Origin: Notospermus geniculatus
Lineage: Eukaryota > Nemertea > Pilidiophora > Heteronemertea > Lineidae
Length of the DNA stretch: 64,000 nt
Assembly (NCBI GenBank): GCA_002633025.1
Contig: NMRB01000693.1
Coordinates: forward strand, 117,110 to 181,109
Direction of reading: 5' to 3'
The number at the start of each line of letters is the position of its first letter. Within the stretch, counting starts at the first letter, position 1. Shown here one piece after another: positions 1 through 11,296 of this stretch. The notes under the pieces were generated by a model that was not told where the DNA came from, made no database searches, and saw only the letters and a program-made list of their open reading frames with translations. Position numbers and translations under genes: made by a program.

Positions 1-1307
1 AAAAAAAATCACTTACCTGTGTTAGTTATTGAATGATAGCAGCAGGATTGGCTTGAAACCCGGGGGAAACAAAGCGAATATAGTCCATACGGCTTGCTGT
101 ATATCGAGTGCAATCCCACCTCAATCTGACCCGGGATCTGACCGCACAACGTTTTGACGTCATCACCAATGGTGTTGACGCTGCGCTTCTAGGCTACGCC
201 ATGGGCGTCGCCTAGAACCGATTCACCTTAGCAACGACGTCAGTTTTGACATGCACGTCAATTATTGGACTGATAAGGAATTCGCCTTTATGACATGTAT
301 TTATGAACGTGTGTGTTGAATGATGCGTTTTCCTTTTCAACTTAAATGCTTCTGATTGCCGGACGTTAATACGTGATGCAGCACCCCTGTAGTCATCGCC
401 AGATTACTAGTAGCCCAGGATGCGTATTTATAAATGGGCCTAGGCCTATGTGGTTTTGTCAATTCCGAATTTTCTCCCGTCTCCGTGGGGAGCGGGCTAT
501 GACATTTGTATTGTACTGAATATTGACTGATGATTTCTCAAAATGGTCTCAGCTGTCTTTCCAGTTCGAAGTCCTCGCATCGTCATAATCAAGGCCTAAT
601 GGCACGATCAACTGGTCAATCAAGTCACGTCCTAAAATCCCGCCCAACAAAATAGCAAACCAATCAGGAAATTCAAACACTACCGCCCTATGTTTTTTTA
701 AAAACATTTCTTGTTACTCTTCGCAGCGCCGCTTATCGCGATAAAAAGTTGTGTGTGTCAGGGTTAGGGTTAGCCATAGGCATGATCGGGGTGAGGGCTA
801 TCTGCACAGCAGAGCCAAAAGAATATTAGTATTGACGACCGGAAGTAGTCAAATTGGACATGCGCAGGAGGTTGGGCTGAGGGGTGCGGTGTTCTTATTC
901 GACATCTACCTTAAAATCCCGAATCTACTGTATATTTTATTACAAATGAGGTGTATTATATCCAAGTTATACATAAATCATCATCCCACCTTCTGAACCA
1001 ACTAAAAGATACATCAAGAGATTAGCATGATTACGGGAGCATGCATTAATCTAATTCGGCCCTTTCTAACTTCCTTGATGTGTGAATCCACCAATTAGTC
1101 GCGGCCCTGATTGACAGAAAAATAATCATGGACCCGTGGTTCATGTATATTGCACTTCTGCGGTATCTGCGGTGTTCCTTTTAGCAGCATTACGTTGCTG
1201 ACAATGACCATAATCAAGTTTAGAGGAAATGCTCTTGGGATTGGGGACATACCTGTGTTCCCCCGGGTACCCCTCCGCTGACCCCGACGTGAACTTCTAA
1301 GAACAGG
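1..1307. other. Intergenic stretch, no gene seen
   Basis: No convincing coding region. A short imperfect palindrome lies around 188-216, two GGGTTA units occur near 762-775, and TGACGTCA-like sites lie near 158 and 235. No known element is recognised, and short open frames here have no start, splice or composition support. Confidence 0.6.
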
Positions 1308-1610
1308 GGCCTTGATAGCCTAGTGGTTATCACGTCCGCTCAGCAAGCGGCAGGCCCCGGGTTCGAATCCAGCCTGGGCCACATGGGATTAATCATCCCT
1401 GGCTCTTCACGTCCGTCGCATGGGACAGTCAGCATTGGTGTCTTGTACTTGTACATGTACATGTACCTTGTTCCTTTTGCAAGGACAAGTAAAAGGCCCC
1501 ATCCAAGTGAGGAACATGAGTAGCTTGAGATGGCCTCCTCCATACTTACCATGAATAATGCTTTGGCTTCGGCCCTGATGGAAAAATCCAATCCAATACA
1601 ACTTGAGGGA
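1306..1610 (+). mobile_element. tRNA-derived SINE (family 1)
   Basis: The head (1308-1380) looks like a degenerate tRNA. An A box TAGCCTAGTGG lies at 1316-1326 and a B box GGTTCGAATCC at 1360-1370. A 4 bp stem (CCGC/GCGG) encloses a 7 nt anticodon-type loop, and the acceptor ends pair as GGCC/GGCC. The tRNA-unrelated body follows, through the phrases GGCCCCATCCAAGTGAGG and GCTTTGGCTTCGGCCCTGA. Body fragments recur at 1943-2110, 16565-16705, 26112-26250 (reverse), 36826-37045 (reverse) and 43249-43505. The A/B box spacing suits Pol III. It is not a functional tRNA because the acceptor and anticodon arms are mismatched. Confidence 0.75.
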
Positions 1611-1942
1611 AAATTAGGAAGTTGACCTATAGGTGTCACTACGGTCCAATTCAATGCCAGGCGGACCCATTCATGCTTGATTGAGCACCAATCGGGAGAA
1701 CGTTCTTTTGTATTGGTCCGCTCGAACTTTGCTGCCATCTTTTGACAATAAACGTGGCTGACTGCTCCTATTGCTGGCTCCCGACAATGCGTGGCAGCGA
1801 AATGACAGTTGAAATAATGTTTAGACACGGCAGTCACCACGCGAAGCCAGCAGAATGCTACATTCACTGAAACCTTACGTATGGTAAATAAACACTTGAA
1901 TAATCACATCACGACGGCAACGTAAAAAATCCATAAAACTAA
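1423..1942. repeat. Local tandem duplication, unit 1
   Basis: This 520 bp unit starts in the SINE body (GGACAGTCAGCAT) and ends with CCATAAAACTAA. It is repeated directly downstream at 1943-2614. The last ~75 bp are essentially identical between units, while the SINE-derived part has diverged. Confidence 0.8.
1629..1771. mobile_element. ATAGGTGTCAC short hairpin repeat family
   Basis: About 143 bp, starting ATAGGTGTCACTA and ending GACTGCTCCTAT, with an internal inverted pair AGCGGACC/GGTCCGC. Further copies lie at 2137-2285, 7171-7261 (partial), 22192-22433 (two in tandem) and 28742-29020 (two or three in tandem). A 3' fragment occurs near 31360-31400. Terminal inversion is short, so the class is uncertain; a non-autonomous DNA transposon is the best guess. 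Confidence 0.55.
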
Positions 1943-2614
1943 GGACAGTCAGCATCTGGCGTCTTGTACATGTACCTTGTTCCTTTGCAAGGACAAGTAA
2001 AAGACCCCATCCAAGTGAGGAACATGAGTAGCTTGAGATAGCCTCTTTCATACTTACCATGAATAATGCTTTGGCTTCGGCCCTGATGGAAAAATCCAAT
2101 CCAATACAACTCAAGGGAAAATTAGCCAGTCGACCAATAGGTGTCACTATGGTCCAATTTAATGCCAAGCGGACCCATTCATGCGTGATTGAGCACCAAT
2201 CAGGAGAATTTTCTATTTTATTGGCCCGCAATAACTTACGTGTAGCTGCCATCTTTTGGCAATAAGCGCGGCTGACTGCTCCTATGGGGACCCTAGCCCA
2301 CTGCCTCAATAGGTGTCACTAGTGGTTAAAACTATTGAAATGAACCTGACATCGCGGTCCTGATCAATTTCCCACACAGAAGGCGTCCACTGTGTAGGAC
2401 CGGGTTTCGGTGTGCTGCCCTCTATCGTAGCGAGGATCCCCATTGTTGGCTCCCGACAATGAGTGGAAGCGAAATGACAGTCGAAATAATGTGTAGACAC
2501 GGCAGTCACCAAGCGAAGCCACCAGAATGCTACATTCACTGAAACCTTACGTATGGTAAATAAACACTTGAATAATCACATCACGACGGCAACGTAAAAA
2601 ATCCATAAAACTAA
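1943..2614. repeat. Local tandem duplication, unit 2 (with ~150 bp extra)
   Basis: Second direct copy of 1423-1942. It carries about 150 bp of extra sequence near 2286-2438 that is absent from unit 1. It lacks the tRNA-like head, so the duplication occurred after SINE insertion and took only the SINE body. Confidence 0.8.
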
Positions 2615-3047
2615 ATCTGTTAGAAACCTATTAACTGAAATATCGGAAAGAAATTATCTTATTTTTACTGAATTTACACCGCATTCAGGATGTTTATAAT
2701 CCTCTCGAGTCAAACCAGTGACACGTTAGCAGTGTTTTTTTGAAGAGTATATTTCATATGACTGCCGTAAGCGCCCATCGTCATGTCCATTTGATTCCAG
2801 CCCGATGTTTACATGATGCATAGATTAGTTGTACATGTACACATAGAATGGCCGTCATGTTTGCATCACTAATAGGCACTCAGTATATGTTTTTGGGGGA
2901 AGACCTTTCCAAACGGTGTCTTTTGGGAGAATGCAGTCAAGGAAACGCGGCACGTAACATTCAGAATGTAGTTATTTTGGAAAATTCGTTTCGTCTGTTT
3001 TGATCGGTAGACGGAGACAGGAATGGGGAAATTCGCGATACGTGTTG

Positions 3048-3180
3048 TAGAGTTTTTGCAAAGCCCCCGAAACGCCAATGCGAACGTGTATCCTTTTGTT
3101 CGGTGCTCTCTTCGTGGCATCGAATTACAATTGGGGCTGGCGTTCGCGTTGGCGTTTCAGGGGTTTGCGAAAACTCCCTA
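3048..3180. mobile_element. Hairpin MITE, TAGGGAGTTTTCGC family
   Basis: Inverted ends read TAGRGAGTTTTCGCAAAGCC, and the arms contain GAAACGCCAAYGCGAACG. Other members are 45583-45722, 49626-49755 and 57596-57725. The B1 member at 49626 has a clean empty counterpart in B2. Members make spurious short open frames because the arms happen to lack stops. Confidence 0.75.
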
Positions 3181-3796
3181 GGTCAAAAAGAATGTGAAAT
3201 GCATTAATTCGGCTTGCTAAGCGGAACGAAACAGTCAACGGCTGTCGTAGATCGGCTAAAACACGGTAACGGCCCGGATGAGATATGGAACTTTCATTCT
3301 AGGCCAGCAAGGTATGGCCATTCTTCACTCGACGATACGCAAAGACGTATCAGTTCTCACATTTAGGCCTAATGTCGAATGAGGGTTGACAAATAATGGG
3401 TGCTCCCTACAGATTTCGTTGCCGTTTCGTTCCGTTTCGTTGCTGCGAATATCATAAACCCGATAACCCTCTTTATCGGTATCAGTTGTGTCCTCCACAC
3501 GTTGTTGAATTTCTCGTAAATTTTATGGAAAATGTTGGCAAATATCTCCGATCTTCACTTTTTTCAGCTTTTATGTCTAAAGTTTCCTTGATATGATTTG
3601 AATTGCAAATAGGAATTAACTAATCAACGACTGAATATGACGAATTGATTACAAGATAATTGGTTTGGTGTTCGTATGATGTTAAAAGCAAGTCACATCC
3701 CATGTCGATGGTAATCACCCAAACAACTTGGCCTACTTTCGTTGATGCCAAGAATTTTAAAACAGTCATGATGTTTTGGGAAAACACCCTTTGTGA

Positions 3797-3895
3797 AATC
3801 AGCTTCTGGCGTCAACGGCCGATTTTGCCTCGTTTGCGGACAGATCGCTTGTGATATCGCCTGTTGTGTGCTGCCCGCTTTAACCGGCGTGTCCC
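3797..3895 (-). mobile_element. Fragment of GCAGCACACCAGGCGAT repeat family
   Basis: Reverse-strand match to the element at 33492-33837: the phrases GCAAAATCGGCCGTTGACGC and GCGATATCACAAGCGATCTG are both present. It is a terminal fragment only. Confidence 0.55.
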
Positions 3896-4059
3896 TACAG
3901 CCTATCGCGTACTTTATCGTGCACTGGTGTCACGCTGGGGTTTCCGTCAAAGCAGGCCGATGTACCACTGCACTGTGTTCCGATCTGCCGAATGCTATTA
4001 AATTTTGTTTAAAAGATGTCATAACCTCAAGCAACTATTACCGACAATAATCAAACTTC

Positions 4060-4300
4060 AGTGGAAAGCTTTGCCCGCGCCTCTATCTAATTCCCTTCAT
4101 TTTGTGTGTTGTGAATTAATGCTTGAGGTTAATAAACACGAGATGCAAACTGAAGTAATTAAGTTAGTTACGGTTTATGAGTCAGAGTTGAAATCATTAG
4201 GCATCAAAGTTACATTCAAAAGAGCTTGTCACAGTTGCATAAAAAACATCTTCCCTCCTGCTATCTTTGACAAGTGTATTATTACCGATGTCACAGTATA
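4060..4300 (+). pseudogene. Possible relic of a transposon-type protein
   Basis: The plus frame reads a hydrophilic stretch with VYESELKSLGIKVTF and a following CHSC. This loosely resembles a segment (xYExxLKxLGIxVxxxR) I associate with uncharacterised transposon-like proteins of invertebrates. It is about 70-80 residues, has no catalytic motif, and runs into unrelated sequence at its 3' side. Recognition is from memory and weak; it could be a chance frame. Confidence 0.2.
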
Positions 4301-5190
4301 CTTCGGCGTGTTACTCATTCTTGACTGCCCTTATTTTTCCCATCCTCCCAAAGCAGGGCTTTGGTCTCGCTCCTTTTCATGCGGTCGCACACATTTGTGC
4401 GAGCGAGGCAAAACTCCCTCTGTGGAGGATTACTTTTCCAATCTCGTCCCTGGTGGTTGCTTGGGCGGCGTTCGATTCCCAAGGTGCCACATCGCCCAGT
4501 TAATGCAACCCAGGGTGTAGGCGAGCGACGGTTCTTGAGACTTTTGTCCTGGGACTGAAGGAGGTCCTGTTTCCAATTGTATGTCCCACTTTGGTGACCT
4601 TCCAGATGTGGGGCAGAACGGTGGACTTTTAAGATGGCGTCCAAAATGGCCGCCGCGTCATTAAAGCCTATTCTAGCAGTAAACTCTCTGTATAATTGTG
4701 CTAGAGGGCTGAATTTTGCGTCTTTACGTCTTTAAGGCACATATGGCAATCTTTGGCTTTACTTCCTTTCTGCTGCCTTCTTCCTCATTCACTTCCTGTT
4801 TTGATAAATACCAGATTGTTTCAATGCACTATGACCGATGTTCTGACGGTCAGACCTTGAAGTTGAGCCGTACTTTGAAGAAGATATACTCTGCGTGCAC
4901 GTTTATGACTAAAAGATACGTTTCCTGCGCCTTAGAAACGGGAGGAGAGTAGGTTCCACTTGACTAGCATCGGGAAGCAGCGTCACAAAGCCCTCTTGTC
5001 ATATTCCCTCACGGCTCTGATTGATAACTACATCAACATGATCTGATCGCCCATTTCTCATTCCCACACGACATATCTCCGTAAATTTACGATTTTGCCG
5101 TATTCAGACCGCGGCCGCTTCCGCCCAACGTGATATTTTTCGTCAATAGAACCGAGCGTCGAAATGCAGGGTTCCTTTTATGATTGAGTC

Positions 5191-5457
5191 ATGACACGCT
5201 CGAGTCAACAACGGGTAGAGTGGTTCCGTTCATTTGACGATCTGGTATGGCAAAATCTGAATCGTCACGCTAAAGTGGGAGTAATTCTGTCACGTAATGT
5301 GATCCGATTGTCCGTAAAATATAAACACGACAAGGAACAAATCTTAGTGCCTAATAATGTGGAGGAATTTTTTTTAAAAAACACGAAAAATCTTGCGATT
5401 TACGGCGCGGAACGAATCATTGCAAATAAGCCAGTAAAACCATTGTTACGACTGTGA
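5191..5457 (+). other. Unrecognised 88-residue open frame
   Basis: Starts at ATG 5191 and ends with a stop at 5455-5457. Composition is charged, with a mid-section rich in K, N and I. No domain is recognised, there is no good splice context, and no second copy exists in the window. Kept only because its composition is less repeat-like than most open frames here. Confidence 0.12.
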
Positions 5458-5926
5458 TTTATCGAATCAAAGTCGTTGATGCTGTATAGCCAATCGCTGC
5501 CTGTGTAACTGTGAAGTAATGACCAATCGGGGTGCTTCTTTGTGCAGAACCATACCAACCCTGAAGGCGTTATATGTCATATTTGCAATGGACTTATGCA
5601 GTGCGTTGTTTATGTACAGTACATACACTGAGCGCAGTGTTCTTCACCACCAGAGACACAGTCTTTTTTAATACAGCTCATTCATTTCATATCAGGCAAC
5701 ATAAAAAATAATTCCTCAAAGAATAAGACTCGATTCGCCGTTATCTCGTTCCAGTGATCACGCAGAGGAAAAACGAATGGATACGTGGGCGCGATTTGCG
5801 AATTTGGCGTTATTGCTCTTGAAGGAATTGAATTCAGAAAAGATTATTCCCTGGTTAGATGTAGTACTGTATAGTGATATGTTTTTCACGTCGGTTTTTT
5901 TGCTGTGTAACGTTACTAGTTCCAGC

Positions 5927-5954
5927 CTGAGGAAGACCCCGGTTGGGGTCGAAA
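5927..5954 (+). ncRNA. Hammerhead-like core motif
   Basis: CTGAGGA, one A, a 6 bp stem GACCCC/GGGGTC closed by GGTT, then GAAA. The CUGANGA...stem II...GAAA order is that of a hammerhead ribozyme core. The extra A before the stem and the lack of an obvious stem III with a cleavage triplet argue against an active ribozyme. The same motif occurs at 20676-20703 (minus), 34462-34489 (minus) and 34544-34571 (plus). Confidence 0.25.
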
Positions 5955-7898
5955 ATTTGCAAAATATTCTGGAAATTGACTATTATACTTTATTACATTG
6001 TCTGAGAAAATTGCAAATAAAAAGAATTAGAATGCCAATCGAGCCTGTGAAAATTTGAATCAACTCCTATTTGTAGTTTTTGAATTACATGTATTTGGCA
6101 AAATGTATGTACAGTCGATGTGCAGGACGTGTACAGAAAATTTAATTGTGGACCCAGCCCTATAGTTCTTCGCACGGCTACAGATGGCGCAGCCATTAAG
6201 TGACGTCGTTTTCGCGCCTCCAACAATGTGTGCCAATACAGAAATGACCGAAGAGTCAATGCATGCAGCGCAACTGTCGTCGGGCTGGTTAACTACAATG
6301 TAGTAGTGTGACCTCTCGCCGGGATTTTCGTACACACGGGTCTGGAAAAACACGGGTATTTTCAAAAAGTGTAACCTTAGCATGTAATTCTGCCCAACGT
6401 CAGACGACATCAAATTGGGAAGAAAAAATGTGGATTCATGCTCTGTCGATGAAGATGAAGATGCAAAAATAATTCTTCATTGTCACAATACAAACCAAGA
6501 ACGTTATGTCTTACAGTGGACATAAGAGTGGGATTGAAATCTAACACAACGTGGAAGGTTAATGCCCGTTCCACGAGTGGTTCGCCACTCACAAGAGAAC
6601 AGGTTGCATGTTTAGGGTTCATGCTTAAAACGTCCCCTCCACCATTTTTTAATCTTTTAATCAATTTGATTTCAGTTTTGATATCGGATACAGGATCATG
6701 CATCTTGACTACCAAGGGTTGTGACATCGCTCCGCCCTCCGACTACGCTCGTCTCATCTCATGTCCAGAAGCCCTTTTTATAATTCCTTATGGCAGGTTC
6801 TTGAAGACCTAATACTAATACTACCCCTACCCATATGAGCAGAAACTGAAAAATCAGTGTCGACAGAAAAACGCGTCACTCCAGTAAAAATTGGTCAAAC
6901 AAGGCACATTTATATGACTGTGGAGCATATGGATGCATCTAGATGACCTAGGTGGATATTTGACCATAACATGTGTCATGTCGCACCAACCCCATGTTCT
7001 CGATGCTGCTCCCGACCCCACTTTCAAATGTACATGAATACTGTTTTATACACTGTTATAACACAGGAGATTTTGATATCCTGTAAATCTCGGTCTTGTT
7101 ACTTGATATCAGAAGTTAGAAAATTTTTGTTTTAGCCATCAAAAAAATTACACAACTCTATCATGTATATACATAGCACCAATCAGGAAAATTTTCTATT
7201 GTATTGGTCCGCAAGAACTTTGCTGCCGTCTTTTGGCGATAAGCGCGGCTGACTTCTCCTGCGGACTGTTGTAGCTCGGACTTGCATTCCTAGAACTTCC
7301 CTTCCTTTCACACCGGGCTCGCCGAATAATCACTCCCATAAAATTATTGGGCAAGAATGATCTAATGGCTATGGCAGCAATTGTTTCCAACAAAGCTCTG
7401 CTGCCGATTTATCCGTTGATGGACGCCGCTAGAATTAGCTACTGATGGAGACTAGACCAGGTCGGGTCTCCGGCCGATAATTGTATCCATACAAAACTAC
7501 TTTATTGATGGTGCCTGCGGTTGACGGGTGCATCTCCGGCGCGAGCCAGAACGAGTCGCTAAAAGACGATCCTTTCTGATTATGTTATTGCTTACCCCCC
7601 GCAGCGAAGTGTCTGCTGCTCGTCGCGTCGTTCTCAATTTCTTCATATCATTGTCAATGTGGGGTTTATCTTATTTAATGGCCACATTTGTGAACCTGAG
7701 AAGGAAATACACCAAAATCGCAGTTGCAAGGTCAGAGAGACCTATCACATCAAACGAGTCAGTGTCAGGACTTCGATTGGAAGACATCAACAGCCTGGTG
7801 TGTGGTCAGCAACGCCGACCATCGCCAACAGGAGTAAGCTGGGCCCCGGCAATGCCAGACCGCTAAAGGTTGCCTACAGGTCGACATTATACAAATAG
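5955..7898. other. No gene seen; scattered repeat fragments
   Basis: Contains a partial ATAGGTGTCAC-family copy at 7171-7261. Near 7745-7865 is a ~120 bp dispersed repeat (ACTTCGATTGGAAGACATCA, GCCGACCATCGCCAACAGGA) that recurs in tandem near 20985-21270. Short open frames on both strands between 6060 and 6727 show no motif. Confidence 0.5.
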
Positions 7899-8028
7899 TG
7901 GATGGTAGGGAGTCCAATATGGATTTTTGTTGGATGAAGAAAAGTTATATCGGACGAGGCGAAGCCGAGTCCGATATAACTTTTCTTCATCCAACAAAAA
8001 TCCATATTGGACGACCTGCCATCCACTC
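7899..8028. mobile_element. Near-perfect long hairpin
   Basis: Arms 7912-7955 and 7969-8012 are perfectly complementary over 44 bp around a 13 nt spacer (GAGGCGAAGCCGA). Pairing continues with mismatches out to 7899 and 8028 (GTGGATGG...CCATCCAC). No target duplication could be fixed and no other copy is in the window. As RNA it would be a very stable hairpin. Confidence 0.8.
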
Positions 8029-8516
8029 TTTGCTATATCATGTAAATTGCCTAGCAACTATAACAACAGGCCTCATTCGGCTCGGCCTCGTTCGGCCTCC
8101 TTCGGGTACTTCGGGATTTGTCGGGAGTCCGACTCGGCTGTATAACAATACGCGCCATCTTGAAACGGAAGTGGGCCTCATTTCCGCCGATTTACTATTA
8201 CCCATTCGTCCGCCGAATAAAATATAGTGCCCAGGTGATGGTGTCTAGAATTACACGATATACGCATATTTTTTGAAAACTCATCATTGTATATCATTGT
8301 ATATACCATTGTATATACCAGTTATCATGGTTTAGGGCCCTGTCATGTATTTTTGTAGATTTATGAAAATCAGTCTACGCATGCGCAGTACGTAATAAGT
8401 AGTGCTCCTAACGCGGATATGTCTATCCAAGATGGCGGTATTCTTCATACAGTAGAGATACTTTTCGTCTCGTCAGAAGTGAAACATCGAAAAAGTATCT
8501 CACAACGTAGAATGGC

Positions 8517-8517
8517 N
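8517..8517. other. Single ambiguous base (N)
   Basis: One N immediately before a hairpin (8527-8622). It is probably a low-quality base or a sequence join. Confidence 0.9.
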
Positions 8518-8526
8518 GGTGTTGAA

Positions 8527-8622
8527 AAGGGGTTTACACGGTTCAACAAGTTTCAACAACGTTCAACAGCTTTCAACATTCAACAGCTTTCAACAAACTG
8601 TTGAACCGTGTAAACCCCCCTT
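8527..8622. mobile_element. Hairpin with CAACAGCTTT loop repeats
   Basis: Arms are AAGGGGTTTACACGGTTCAA and its complement ending TTGAACCGTGTAAACCCCC. The loop holds repeated TTCAACA units. Another imperfect hairpin follows near 8705-8790 (GCAGGGGTTTT ... AAAGCCCTGC). Confidence 0.7.
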
Positions 8623-9257
8623 AAGACAGCTGCGATTCTGGTGAACTAACAGCACGGAAAACTTCCAAAAATAGGCCTACTAACTCAAACCCAAAACTCA
8701 TCCTACCACAGCAGGGGTTTTTACCTCGCTCCTCTTCATCCACTCACACAACTTGAAGAGGAACGACACCAAAGCCCTGCACGGAAAGAGTTAACCACAT
8801 GGGTGCTGGGTTACCACTACCCCCAGAAGTTAGAAAAAAACTTGAATTGCTCGGTCGATCAAGCCATCTCTCTTTGTGCACGGATCGGTGACAGTATTAA
8901 TGCGCCGAACAACATGCTGAATCAATACCATTAAAAGGTTATGTTTGTTGTTCCGCTCATCCGAGATCCGAGTCAATCGGCAAGCACTTTCTCTATCACT
9001 CTAACTTTGTCTTGTTCTTCTGTTTTCATAGCCACGAATTATTGGCATCTTTGCCGTTTCAATCTGGCAACTTACCAAAACATTCAGCAGGATATTGACT
9101 TGCAGGTACTTTAAAAAAACTTCCCGGTGTAATCACTGAGAATGTCTCCCGTTTGGTAGTGCCCGCTTTATGTTTGACGGACACTCAGAAACAGAGGGAC
9201 ATGCTTATTAGTGTCGTCCCCTATTGGCGCATTCCGTCAATAGCGAGGTTTCGCAAA

Positions 9258-9620
9258 TCTGACGAAAAATGAAGTACGAAGTACGAAATTGGGACTTCAT
9301 TTCCAGGACCTGATGTATTTCTGGAGATAATTGGTACCACAAATGTCCCTGCTGCCAGTGCGTCTTTTAGCATGTCATGTAAGACCGATAGAGTTATGGA
9401 GCATCTTGAATTTTTAAATTTCCATTTCGTAGCTATGAAGTGGAAACGAAAGATAAAATTCAAAGTTTAATATACACCGTAACTCTATCGGTCTAACGTC
9501 ATACGCTAAAAGACGCTCTTGCAGCAGGCGATATTTGTGGTACCAACCATCTCCTGAAATACATTACGTCATGGAAATGAAGTCGAATTTCGTATTTCGT
9601 ACTTGGTGTTTCGTCCGAAA
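9258..9620. mobile_element. Foldback element, ~140 bp arms
   Basis: Left arm ~9260-9397 and right arm ~9480-9618 are diverged inverted copies. Shared phrases include ACTTCATTTCCA, GGTACCA and CGATAGAGTTA. The central ~80 bp is unpaired. No target duplication was resolved. Confidence 0.65.
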
Positions 9621-11296
9621 ACCAACTAATGACGATGCAACTGGCTCGGCGAGTAGCACGATAGCCATATTGGATTTCACCAACTTTTTTCACTGTTTTT
9701 CTCAAAACGTTTCGACAAAGGCGGTGGACGCCAGCAAGTGGCCAAAAAGTGATATCTCGAGAACACTTTGCTTTTGAATTGACAGTCATATTACTATAGG
9801 TTGTGAGTCAAGTAGGCCAATAATATGGCCTCCGAAAGAACTGCATGACTGGGAAAAGCGATATTGTCACATTTGCCATTCACAAGCAAAAACATTCGCA
9901 ACTTTTTTGATACAGTTGCCCACTCTACCACAAACGCGATAAAACTGGTACTATCAGATATCGACCATGCCTTCCTAAGCTAATTGGCATTTATAGAGTC
10001 AGTACTACGTGGTTGGTCTTCTTTCCGAGTTCTCTGAAGACTGCATTGACCGCTAAGTCGTGATACGTATTGGTGATGTTCCGGCCTTCCTTTTTTTGCA
10101 GATATTTTTCACCGATCAAAAAGGTTGCAGCTAGTTCTTCGGCGGGTGAGCAGACTTAAAAGTGTTCTGCGGTGAATGTCGTGGAAGGGCATGTCTATGG
10201 CACGACATAGTGCGACACCTTTCAAGTGATATGTTTTCAGTTTTTTCTCTTATCAGCTGCAGGATCATGTCTATAAGTCGCCACCTTTGGGAGATATACC
10301 GTAGAATCTTGATTGTTTGGTCGACCTTTCAAAGTGCTCGCCGAGCCCTATCACCATACGGGCAATTAAGAATAGTTCTTGTTGGACTTCGTCATGAGTC
10401 TCGCTGAGGCTTGGTGTGCCCGCCGTGAATTTGAATGGTCGTTGTTGATTTGGAGTTTTCGAAGTTCCCGTCCAGAATAGACTTAGATTCCTGTCACACA
10501 AAATATACACCTAAATATACCCTAAATAGACGCAAAATATCAAATCAATTTTTCAAGAAAAAAATTGAACCTTTGCTTTGCCATACAGCACATTTACTCG
10601 CCCTCTGCGTTCCACTATAAGGGTACATTCTGTCCTCCAAGTGAGCCCACGGCCATCTTTACTAGTTAGTCTTGGTCATATGGAAGTAACTCAATCAGAC
10701 GGACGTTACCCTGCAATTGGTGTGACAAATCAACTGATACCGTCATAAACCACTCAATCATTCATACCTAGTCTTTAATCTATTCATCTTCATGTTCCGA
10801 CTGGTATCCGGTACTGTCTGGGGGTAGAGGCATGGACACAATCGTCTGTCGTGGCTGCTGTCTGGTGGTTCCCTTGTGTTTTGGTTGTAGTCAGTTTGAA
10901 GCGAATGGCTCGCGGTGTTTGTTTTGATTTTTGGTGGTACCTCCCATATAGACAGTGAACCTAGTCTCCATGCAAAGCCGTGCTCCAGTCATAGGCAAAA
11001 CCTGTGCAAATAATATGCGAACATGCACCTGGGACGAGGTTCCATTAAAAATTTCTTAAAATGGGTTAATGACGTTTTCCAATTCAGTCGGTCAAAATGT
11101 ACATTTTGTACTATTCACATTGATTTCGAAGCGGCAGATTTTGCAGAATACGCCTCCGAAGTTTGGCTGTCTAATGCATTTCCCATTAAACTAAAATCCT
11201 TCTTTCGCCTTTTTCTCAAAACGGCGCTTGATTTGAGGACATGTCAACAAACAACTGTCAACAAACCCCGCGAGCCATTTGCTTTAACTGACTAGT
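9621..11296. other. No gene or element seen
   Basis: AT-rich unique-looking DNA with short open frames only. A remnant matching the GTACGCGCTAGTCTGTCAC end of the 26457 element lies further on, at ~11831-11853. Confidence 0.5.

Noticed and set aside
761-776. GGGTTAGGGTTAG telomere-like repeat
   Set aside because: Only two units, no array.
1308-1380. Functional tRNA gene
   Set aside because: Acceptor stem and anticodon loop are mismatched, and the head continues into a SINE body; tRNA-derived only.
1340-1867. Open frame of 175 codons, minus strand
   Set aside because: It runs through the SINE and the ATAGGTGTCAC repeat, and a similar frame recurs in the tandem copy for the same reason; repeat shadow.
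4440-4510. Third tRNA-like head (GTTCGATTCCC)
   Set aside because: No acceptable A box at the right distance and no stem pairing.
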